Positions 1-7,286 of a stretch of DNA of 28,526 nucleotides are shown here, piece by piece (position 1 is the stretch's first letter; every line of letters begins with the position of its first letter). The stretch is taken from the NCBI GenBank assembly GCA_910578785.1, contig CAJTSJ010000033.1, positions 1-28,526 on the forward strand, in the 5' to 3' direction. The stretch is from an uncultured Muribaculum sp. GTDB taxonomy: Bacteria > Bacteroidota > Bacteroidia > Bacteroidales > Muribaculaceae. The notes under the pieces were generated by a model that was given only the letters and a program-made list of their open reading frames with translations, searched no databases and was not told where the DNA came from. A program made the translations under genes and the position numbers.

Positions 1-49
1 TGAATTTCAATAATTTCAAAGTACTCTTATGATTTTTTAGTGGACACTA

Positions 50-2044
50 ATGATGAAAACCATTAAATATTTATGCGTAGCCGCCGCTTTCGGTCTGATG
101 GCCGTTTCATGCGTCGACATGGATCTGGAGCCTAAAGGCATCCTCGGCGAGAATACGCTGTTAAAGTCCGACGAAGGTATCAAAAAGTACCTTGCGCTGA
201 TATACCAGGATGCGCCTATCGAAGACTTCAACTACGGTCAGAACGGTGACCAGAAAGGCTACGCCGTCAATGACAATAGCGGTTGGCACGGAGGTAACCG
301 TTGGCAACCGCAGAAGTCGAGCCCGGCTTCCTGTGCACAGGAAGCCGTAGGACGTGCCACGTCCTACGGCGATGGCTGGGGCTACTGGCCTTATGACCGT
401 ATACACGATATAAACAATTTCCTTGAGAAGCTTCCCGAATATGCTTCAAACTTTACCGAACAGCGAGTTTTAGAGTATGAGGCTGAAGGCCGCTTCCTGC
501 GTGCGCTGTACTACTTCGGCATGGTCAAGCGTTACGGCGGTGTGCCTATCGTTGACAAGGTTCAGGATCCTACCGCTCCTATTGAAGAACTGCGTGTAAA
601 GCGCAACACCGAGTATGAATGCTGGAAGTTCATCTACGACGATCTGAAGTTCGCCATGGAGAACGGAACTACTGAGAAGACTCCCGGACGTGCCAACCGC
701 TATGCAGCCGCGGCCCTGATGTCAAGAGCCATGATTTATGCCGGCTCGACCGCAAAATATGGCGGTTACATCGTCACTTCGGGCGAAGCTACAGCCACCG
801 GATTGATGGGAATGGCTCCGTCATATTCCTCTGAGTTCTATCAGTATGCTTACGATGCGTGCAAGTTCCTTAAGGATGCCGGTTTCGCCCTCCATACCGG
901 AGGCGACAAGGAAGCCGCTTTTGTTGAAGTGTTCACCAAGGATTGCGCGGAAGAAGACATCTTCGTGAAGCAGTACACTGACCGTTCGGAAGCCATCTGG
1001 GATACTTCTTTATTCCATTGCTGGGATGTGATGACGCTTCCCCTCGGCACAGGCCTTTCGTCGGCAGTCGGATGCGCCATCCAGCCTACCTGGGAGCTTA
1101 TGTCGCTCTATGAGCATCCGGCCATCATCGACGAAGACGGAAATCCTGTGCGTTTCGACAACATGAACGACTTCTGGGATACCGACGAGATGGAGGCCCG
1201 CGCACGCGCCACATTCTTCTTCTCCGGTATGACTGAACCTCTTTCAGGTGTCGTACTTGACCAGCAGGCAGGTGTCTACAAGTCATATCCCGGCACTGCC
1301 GCCGACGGTACAGCCGAGACTGTAAGAAGCGTCAGCGACTATACCGATGCTTACCGTATACGTGCCAATGAGCCTTCTACCGTACAGAAGGAAGTTGAAG
1401 GCGGTTATACCGACGTCAAGATCAACGGTCCGTTCGGAATGGCCGACGGTAAGGGCGACGAAGGTTACGGCTACACCGGTGCTTTCATACGCAAATATGT
1501 CAGCACATCCGATGTTGCCGGCCGTCAGGATTTGATGTACTGCAAGACTTCATTCAAAGTGTTCCGCTACGGTGAGATTCTTTGCAACTGGGCCGAGGCC
1601 GCTTATGAACTTGGCGAGATGTCGGGCAACTCCTCACTCATGCAGGAAGCTATCGACCATGTCAACGAGCTACGCGACCGCGCAGGTGCCACTCCTTATG
1701 TCTACAATCCTTCGCCAGCCGATGTAGGTTCAGAAATCTATGGCTTCAAGATTGATGAAAATCTGCAGTTCATCCGCGACGAGCGTGCCCGAGAGCTTGC
1801 ATTCGAGAATCATCGTATATTCGACATACGCCGTTGGCGAGTAGCCGACCAGATGTTCCTTGACAGTAAGTTCAGCCATACGCTTTCTTGCTACTACGTT
1901 TTGAACGAAGGCAAGTATATCTTCCTCAACGAAGTAGACGGTCAGGGCCGTAAGGTAAGCTTCAACAAGCGTAACTATTACGAGCAGATTCCCGGAGGGG
2001 AAATCGGCAAGAACCCTAATCTCGTGCGCAACGACGGTTATTAA
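50..2044 (+). CDS. susD: SusD/RagB-family glycan-binding outer-membrane lipoprotein
   Basis: This is the surface glycan-binding partner of a SusC-type TonB transporter and captures oligosaccharides at the cell surface. The N-terminus is a lipoprotein signal peptide with lipobox LMAVSC and Cys21. The helical core carries typical SusD text: WPYDRIHDINNFLEKLPE near residue 122, EGRFLRALYYFGMVKRYGGVP near 145, and the C-terminal IRDERARELAFENHRIFDIRRW near 568-589. At 664 residues it is longer than a typical SusD of about 500-600, as in the larger RagB/SusD_3 members. Two ATG codons are adjacent (50 and 53) and either could be the start. No susC is visible. The first three bases of the window (TGA) could be its stop, but this cannot be confirmed. 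A DUF3823-type gene follows after 26 bases, so the two are probably co-transcribed. Confidence 0.95.
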   Translation: MMKTIKYLCVAAAFGLMAVSCVDMDLEPKGILGENTLLKSDEGIKKYLALIYQDAPIEDFNYGQNGDQKGYAVNDNSGWHGGNRWQPQKSSPASCAQEAVGRATSYGDGWGYWPYDRIHDINNFLEKLPEYASNFTEQRVLEYEAEGRFLRALYYFGMVKRYGGVPIVDKVQDPTAPIEELRVKRNTEYECWKFIYDDLKFAMENGTTEKTPGRANRYAAAALMSRAMIYAGSTAKYGGYIVTSGEATATGLMGMAPSYSSEFYQYAYDACKFLKDAGFALHTGGDKEAAFVEVFTKDCAEEDIFVKQYTDRSEAIWDTSLFHCWDVMTLPLGTGLSSAVGCAIQPTWELMSLYEHPAIIDEDGNPVRFDNMNDFWDTDEMEARARATFFFSGMTEPLSGVVLDQQAGVYKSYPGTAADGTAETVRSVSDYTDAYRIRANEPSTVQKEVEGGYTDVKINGPFGMADGKGDEGYGYTGAFIRKYVSTSDVAGRQDLMYCKTSFKVFRYGEILCNWAEAAYELGEMSGNSSLMQEAIDHVNELRDRAGATPYVYNPSPADVGSEIYGFKIDENLQFIRDERARELAFENHRIFDIRRWRVADQMFLDSKFSHTLSCYYVLNEGKYIFLNEVDGQGRKVSFNKRNYYEQIPGGEIGKNPNLVRNDGY

Positions 2045-2070
2045 TCTAAATTTGATAAAGGATACCAAAC

Positions 2071-2805
2071 ATGAAAAAGATTTTATATAGCCTGCTTGTC
2101 GGCTCAATGGCTCTCTGTGCGACATCATGCATGTCGGTGGACAACTTTGACGAGCCTGAGGCACACTATTCAGGTACCATAATCGACCGTACCACAGGCA
2201 AACCGATTCTGGCAAGCCAGGGCGAATGCAAGGTGCGTCTATGGGAAATGAGTCATAGCCTAAATCCTGCCCCTCAGGACATTCCTGTTAAGCAGGACGG
2301 TACATTCAACAACTCTAAACTGTTCAACGGTACGTATGACGTACAGCCCCGCGGAGCCTGGTGGCCTGTAGAGAAGCACCGTGTGCCCATAGGCCGCAAG
2401 ACTGAGAAGGATGTGATCGAGGTGACCCCTTATCTCCACATCATCGACTTCAATATGGAGTATGATGCGGAAGAGAACGTTCTCGTGGTGTCTTGCCGCC
2501 TTAACGCTCCGATCACCGAGGGACTTCCCAACATCCGCAGTGTGCGTCCGTTCTTGAGCCTCAACCAGTTCTGCGGTGCCAACAGCTGCATCGCCGAGTA
2601 CTCCAACATTGACGACTATAAGGCCGATATGAACTCAAGCTGGGCCAGAATACCCAAGGCCGAAGACGGCAATTCGATTCCTTATGAATTCCGTCTGCCG
2701 GTAAAGAAGGGCTATTTCTACTTTGTCCGCATGGGAGCTTATGTCGATGACGAGTTCCACAACTACAATTATTCGGAAATCAAGACTATAGACATTCCGC
2801 TGTAG
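2071..2805 (+). CDS. DUF3823-type PUL lipoprotein
   Basis: This is a surface lipoprotein of the family that commonly follows susD in Bacteroidetes PULs (DUF3823) and is presumed to be an accessory glycan-binding protein. The signal peptide ends in the lipobox CATSC with Cys20. The mature part starts with a beta-rich domain containing YSGTIIDRTTGKPI, the usual opening of a carboxypeptidase-regulatory-like or DUF3823 fold, then KQDGTFNNSKLFNGTYDV. A second beta domain follows from about residue 125. No catalytic motif is visible. It lies 26 bases after the susD-like gene and just before a terminator, so transcription of the susD unit may partly end here. The family assignment rests on context, length (244 aa) and motif style. 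The ligand is unknown. Confidence 0.8.
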   Translation: MKKILYSLLVGSMALCATSCMSVDNFDEPEAHYSGTIIDRTTGKPILASQGECKVRLWEMSHSLNPAPQDIPVKQDGTFNNSKLFNGTYDVQPRGAWWPVEKHRVPIGRKTEKDVIEVTPYLHIIDFNMEYDAEENVLVVSCRLNAPITEGLPNIRSVRPFLSLNQFCGANSCIAEYSNIDDYKADMNSSWARIPKAEDGNSIPYEFRLPVKKGYFYFVRMGAYVDDEFHNYNYSEIKTIDIPL

Positions 2806-2857
2806 GATTAGATACAATTTTTTCAGGTTAGATAAGGATTTGTATAATTAGGTTGAT

Positions 2858-2896
2858 GCCGGAGGATGTGAAATGCCTCCTCCGGCTTTTCTTTTT
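2858..2896 (+). terminator. Intrinsic terminator after the susD/DUF3823 pair
   Basis: A perfect 9-bp stem (GCCGGAGGA with TCCTCCGGC, 2858-2866 and 2878-2886) with an 11-base loop is followed by TTTTCTTTTT. It sits between the binding-protein genes and the enzyme genes. It may cause partial termination, giving more binding protein than enzyme, which is a common PUL arrangement. Confidence 0.85.
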
Positions 2897-2910
2897 AAAA
2901 TTAGAATTTT

Positions 2911-4482
2911 ATGTTAAAAACAAGATACCTTTTCGCTCTTGGATGCATGTTTGCATTTGGTGCCATGATATCGTCATGCGACGATTCAGACAAGGATTAT
3001 ATTCCGCCGGCACTTGACGAGATAGAAGATCCCGAAGAGCCGGGTGAGGAGATATTCAATCAATTCACATTTACTCCGCACGTTGACGGTGAACCGTATG
3101 AGACTTACCGAGGTCTTGTCATGGCCGGCTATCAGGGCTGGTTCGGTACTCCGGGCGACGGTTGCAAGCACAGCGAAGCACCCAACACGGAGTGGTACCA
3201 CTATCGCGAAAGCGACATGTTCAAGCCCGGAGTGCTCCGCAACTCTATCGACCTCTGGCCCGACATGTCGGAATATACAAAGAAGTATGACACGGATTTC
3301 GTATTCCCCGACGGAACTACTGCGCAGGTCTACAGTGCGTACGACGAATCGTCCGTGCTGCTTCACTTCAAATGGATGAAGGACTACGGCATCGACGGTG
3401 TGTTCATGCAGCGTTTCGTGGGCGAAGTCATCGACAATCCTCAGGGCGAGGACCACTTCAACAAGGTACTTGCAAGCGCCATGAAGGGTTCTGACCAGTA
3501 TCAGAGAGCCATTGCGGTGATGTATGACCTCGGCGGCTATGAGCCCGGACGTTACGACAAGGTGCTCAACGATGCACGCACGATTTATGACAGCTATGCC
3601 TCTAAGCAGAAATATTATCTGCATGAGAACGGCAAGCCGATGATTGCGCTCTGGGGCGTAGGATTCAACCCAGCCGAGCGTAACTATACAAACTCCGACA
3701 TACAGGCTCTTGTAAACGGACTTAAGGAGATGGGTTACAGCATAATGCTTGGTGCCAGCACATATTGGCGCGCAGGCGGCGGCGACACCTATACACCGGA
3801 CATCCAGGCTCTGCATGCTCTGATAAAGAGCTCCGACGTGGTTATGCCTTGGTATGTCGGACGCTACAGCAGCAGTGTCGAATACCTGACTGGCGGTAAC
3901 GAAGGCGGATTCCCGAATATGATTGGCCACGACCTGGAGTGGTGTCAGAAGGCAAGCCTTGAGGAGGGTGTACATGTCAATTTCGCTCCACACTGTTTTC
4001 CCGGAGCATCAGACCTAAATATGCATCCTTATTACACACGAGGCAGCCGTGAACGCGGAAACTTCTTCTGGACTCAGATGTACAATGCTATAAGCAAGGG
4101 TTGCGAGATGCTTTACATTGCCATGTTCGATGAGATTGACGAAGGTACGGCAATATATAAGGTAATGAACAAGAGCAAAGTGCCCAGCAACGAGGCCGAT
4201 GTGGACTACTATGTGGTTTACAATCCTAAAAACGAGCGGGTAAGCTATACAAATATGAATGGTTTCGGTTCAACCACCACAAACACTGTATTCATGGCCA
4301 AGGATGCTGTTAATCCCGCTCCTACAGGAGGCTGGTGTCAGCTTCAGAGCCAGATGGACATCACTTTCGAAGGTATTGACGACGACCTGCCTACGGACTA
4401 CTATCTGTGGCTGACAGGTCAGGCCCGCAAGATGCTTAACGGCGAGATTCCCATGTCGGAGACTATTCCCGCACGTCAGTAA
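2911..4482 (+). CDS. GH71/99-like glycoside hydrolase lipoprotein
   Basis: This is a predicted (beta/alpha)8 glycosidase related to the GH71/GH99 group, in which GH99 members are endo-acting alpha-mannanases and GH71 members are alpha-1,3-glucanases. The lipoprotein signal ends at Cys23 (AMISSC) and is followed by an acidic linker (DEIEDPEEPGEE), as is usual for surface-displayed lipoproteins. The catalytic domain opens with YRGLVMAGYQGWFGTPGDG, the hallmark start of this group. Near the C-terminus, MFDEIDEGTAIYK places Glu408 and Glu411 three residues apart. This matches the paired glutamates of the GH99 NEWHEGT motif and is my proposed catalytic pair. The last codon overlaps the next start (TAATG), showing tight coupling to the GH43 gene. 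The true substrate is uncertain, because the neighbouring enzymes suggest arabinose, xylose or galactose linkages rather than mannan. Confidence 0.82.
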   Translation: MLKTRYLFALGCMFAFGAMISSCDDSDKDYIPPALDEIEDPEEPGEEIFNQFTFTPHVDGEPYETYRGLVMAGYQGWFGTPGDGCKHSEAPNTEWYHYRESDMFKPGVLRNSIDLWPDMSEYTKKYDTDFVFPDGTTAQVYSAYDESSVLLHFKWMKDYGIDGVFMQRFVGEVIDNPQGEDHFNKVLASAMKGSDQYQRAIAVMYDLGGYEPGRYDKVLNDARTIYDSYASKQKYYLHENGKPMIALWGVGFNPAERNYTNSDIQALVNGLKEMGYSIMLGASTYWRAGGGDTYTPDIQALHALIKSSDVVMPWYVGRYSSSVEYLTGGNEGGFPNMIGHDLEWCQKASLEEGVHVNFAPHCFPGASDLNMHPYYTRGSRERGNFFWTQMYNAISKGCEMLYIAMFDEIDEGTAIYKVMNKSKVPSNEADVDYYVVYNPKNERVSYTNMNGFGSTTTNTVFMAKDAVNPAPTGGWCQLQSQMDITFEGIDDDLPTDYYLWLTGQARKMLNGEIPMSETIPARQ

Positions 4483-6248
4483 TGTCTACTCCATTATTAT
4501 CTCTTAAATTGAATCTAAAAGTTTTATTGACACTGATTATGCTTGCCATGGCGGGGCACGCCATGGCACGGCATAATCATCAGCCAGATAGCGTACAGCA
4601 TCCCCGGAGCCTTATAACGGCCAATCCGATGGTTCTGAATTATCGGTTTCAGCCTGGGCCGGATTCCGTGCGGCGCGAGGCGGCCGATCCGGTGGTTGAG
4701 TGGTTTAAGGACGCCTACTATCTGTTTGCATCCAAGTCGGGAGGCTACTGGCGGTCTGAAAATCTGAAGGATTGGTCGTATATTCCTTGCCGGACAATAG
4801 CGACAATAGAGGATTACGCTCCTACCGTGCTTGCGCTCGGCGACACTCTTTATTATCTCGGTTCAGACAATCCGCGCATATTTAAAAATCCCACTCCCCA
4901 ATATGATACATGGGAGGAGATTGATTCGAAATTTACCATTCCCGGACATGATCCGGCATTCTATCTTGACGACGACGGACGTGTCTATCTGTATTGGGGT
5001 TGTTCAGATGTCGAGCCGATAATGGGTGTTGAGGTCAATCCGTCCGATGGATTTCGTCAGATAGGTGAGCCTGTCGAGCTGATTCATCACAATATCGACA
5101 AGTACGGATGGGAAGTGCCCGGGATTAACAATGAAGAGCAGCGCCAAGGCTGGAACGAAGGTCCCTGCATGCTGAAAGCTGACGGCAAATATTATCTTCA
5201 ATATGCCGCGCCCGGTACGCAATACCGGATTTACGGCGACGGCATATATGTCGGTGATTCACCTCTTGGTCCGTTTGAGTATATGGAGAACAACCCGATG
5301 TCGTTTAAGCCGGGAGGTTTTATCGGCGGTGCCGGACACGGACACACGTTCTATGACCGCTACGGCAATCTGTGGCACGTGGCTTCTATGACTATAGCGA
5401 TGCGCCATTGGTTTGAACGCCGTCTTGGACTGTTTCCGGTAGTGCTTGACCCTGTCAAGGGCATGTATGCGCTTACCGAGTGGTCTGACTATCCGTTCAT
5501 GATACCGCAGTGCAAGGTAGATTTTGCAACATTCAATCCGTTCATGGGATGGAACCTTCTGTCGATGGGCAAGAAAGCTACGGCTTCGTCAAGCGTAGCC
5601 GGGCATTCGGCCGAACGCGCTGTCGACAAGAAAGTCGAGACCTGGTGGGCCGCATCGGGCGGCGAAGCCGGCGAATGGCTTTCCGTAGATCTCGGTGAGC
5701 CGATGGATGTCAACGCGGTTCAGGTAAATCTTGCCGACCACAATTTCAATGTACGTCCTCCGCATGCTCCGGTGATATATAAGTATCATGTCGAAGCGTC
5801 GGCCGACGGTAAATCGTGGAACAAGGTGGCCGACAGGAGCGATAACGCCGTTGTCGATGCTCCCCATGAGCTGTTCGTGCTTGATGAACCCGTCAAGGCG
5901 CGTTATGTCCGTATAGTCAACGACGGAGCAATTGCCGGAAGTTTCTCACTGTTCGACCTTCGTGTGTTCGGACAAGGCAATGGTATGCTCCCCGGTGCAG
6001 TTACAGGATTTAAGGCGGTGCGTGAAGATGGCGACAGAAGAGCCTTTAGCTTCTCCTGGAATCCTTCGGAAGGTGCCGACGGATATGTCTTGCGCTGGGG
6101 TACGTCTAAGGACGCGCTGACACATTCGGTATTGGTCTACGGTGACTCTTACAAGGCGCGTTATTTTAACCGCGACAGCGATTATTGCTTTTCCATAACT
6201 TCATTCAATGAAAATGGAGTTGGAGAGACTGTATTTTTTAATGATTAA
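4482..6248 (+). CDS. GH43 glycosidase with F5/8C (CBM32-like) and FN3-like C-terminal domains
   Basis: This is a secreted five-bladed beta-propeller glycosidase of the GH43 type (arabinofuranosidase, xylosidase or galactosidase class). The N-terminus has a hydrophobic signal segment (VLLTLIMLAMAGHAMA). The three GH43 acidic residues are recognisable: Asp69 in EAADPVVEW (base), Asp157 in GHDPAFYLDDDG (pKa modulator) and Glu226 in WNEGPCML (acid). From about residue 360 to 495 lies a discoidin/F5-8C carbohydrate-binding domain (KKATASSSVAGHSAERAVD ... WWAASGG ... VRIVNDG). Residues about 500-588 form an FN3-like domain (GFKAVREDGDRRAFSFSWNPS). The architecture resembles GH43_34-type proteins, but the subfamily cannot be fixed by eye. 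The start ATG overlaps the upstream stop codon. Confidence 0.88.
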   Translation: MSTPLLSLKLNLKVLLTLIMLAMAGHAMARHNHQPDSVQHPRSLITANPMVLNYRFQPGPDSVRREAADPVVEWFKDAYYLFASKSGGYWRSENLKDWSYIPCRTIATIEDYAPTVLALGDTLYYLGSDNPRIFKNPTPQYDTWEEIDSKFTIPGHDPAFYLDDDGRVYLYWGCSDVEPIMGVEVNPSDGFRQIGEPVELIHHNIDKYGWEVPGINNEEQRQGWNEGPCMLKADGKYYLQYAAPGTQYRIYGDGIYVGDSPLGPFEYMENNPMSFKPGGFIGGAGHGHTFYDRYGNLWHVASMTIAMRHWFERRLGLFPVVLDPVKGMYALTEWSDYPFMIPQCKVDFATFNPFMGWNLLSMGKKATASSSVAGHSAERAVDKKVETWWAASGGEAGEWLSVDLGEPMDVNAVQVNLADHNFNVRPPHAPVIYKYHVEASADGKSWNKVADRSDNAVVDAPHELFVLDEPVKARYVRIVNDGAIAGSFSLFDLRVFGQGNGMLPGAVTGFKAVREDGDRRAFSFSWNPSEGADGYVLRWGTSKDALTHSVLVYGDSYKARYFNRDSDYCFSITSFNENGVGETVFFND

Positions 6249-6264
6249 TGATAAAACAATAATT

Positions 6265-7254
6265 ATGACTAAGGCTATATTATATTCCGGTTTGTTTTTT
6301 GTCGGTAGCCTTCTCCTCTCTTGCAGTTCCGCGAAGTCGGATCTCGCGCAGGACGAACCTGTGCATAATTTTGACAAGTTGGCTTCTAACCCGTTTGTCA
6401 CCCACATGTATACAGCTGACCCTTCGGCACATGTGTGGAACGACGGACGTCTCTATGTCTATGCTTCCCACGACATAGATCCTCCCCGGGGTTGCGACCT
6501 TATGGACCGCTATCATGTGTTTTCGACCGATGACATGGTCAACTGGACCGACCACGGCGAGATTTTGAACTCGTCACAGGTAGAGTGGGGACGTCCCGAA
6601 GGTGGCTTCATGTGGGCTCCCGACTGCGCCTACAAGGATGGCAAATACTATTTCTACTTCCCGCATCCAAGCGATACTGACTGGGGAAGCAGTTGGAAAG
6701 TCGGAGTCGCCGTAAGCGACGAGCCTGCGGCCAACTTCAAGGTGCTCGGCTATATAGAGGGAATGGAACCGCTTATCGACCCGTGTGTATTCGTTGACGA
6801 TGACGGCAAAGCCTACATCTATAATGGTGGCGGAGGCAAGTGCATGGGCGGTCGGCTTAAGAGCAACATGGTCGAACTTGACGGACCCATGCAGCAGATG
6901 AAGGGTCTGATTGACTTCCACGAAGCCACTTGGGTACACAAATACAAGGGCAAATACTATCTGTCATATTCCGACAACCACGATGAAGGATGGAACGACG
7001 GAGTGAAGGGCGACAACCGTATGCGCTATGCAATCAGTGATTCTCCGCTCGGCCCCTGGCAGCACATGGGAGTATATATGGAACCCACCGACAGCTATAC
7101 CAACCATGGTTCGATAGTCAAGTTCAAGGGCCAGTGGTTTGCATTCTATCACAACAGCAAACTTTCCGGACACGACTGGCTGAGGTCAATATGCGCCGAC
7201 AAGCTGTATTACAACGAGGACGGCACTATCAAGATGGTTGAGCAGACACTTTAG
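6265..7254 (+). CDS. GH43 glycosidase lipoprotein
   Basis: This is a single-domain GH43 beta-propeller enzyme, probably an alpha-L-arabinofuranosidase or beta-xylosidase type. I chose the ATG at 6265 because it gives a clean lipoprotein signal (ILYSGLFFVGSLLLSC, Cys20) 16 bases after the previous stop. An in-frame ATG at 6208 lies inside the upstream gene. Catalytic residues are Asp52 (YTADPSAHVW), Asp172 (LIDPCVFVDDDG) and Glu220 (FHEATWVHK). It is a close paralogue of the interrupted gene at 18445: both share YTADPSAHVWN, YASHD-(I/M)-(D/E)PPRGCD and DHGE. It is 329 residues long and has no accessory domain. Its last ~70 residues show what the interrupted paralogue has lost. Confidence 0.9.
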   Translation: MTKAILYSGLFFVGSLLLSCSSAKSDLAQDEPVHNFDKLASNPFVTHMYTADPSAHVWNDGRLYVYASHDIDPPRGCDLMDRYHVFSTDDMVNWTDHGEILNSSQVEWGRPEGGFMWAPDCAYKDGKYYFYFPHPSDTDWGSSWKVGVAVSDEPAANFKVLGYIEGMEPLIDPCVFVDDDGKAYIYNGGGGKCMGGRLKSNMVELDGPMQQMKGLIDFHEATWVHKYKGKYYLSYSDNHDEGWNDGVKGDNRMRYAISDSPLGPWQHMGVYMEPTDSYTNHGSIVKFKGQWFAFYHNSKLSGHDWLRSICADKLYYNEDGTIKMVEQTL

Positions 7255-7286
7255 TCCTCAGCCCTCACACTCAATAGCTATATTTT

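Noticed and set aside
2986..3993. A 335-codon open frame antisense to the GH71/99-like gene
   Set aside because: It is a shadow frame; the sense gene has a signal peptide and conserved active-site motifs.
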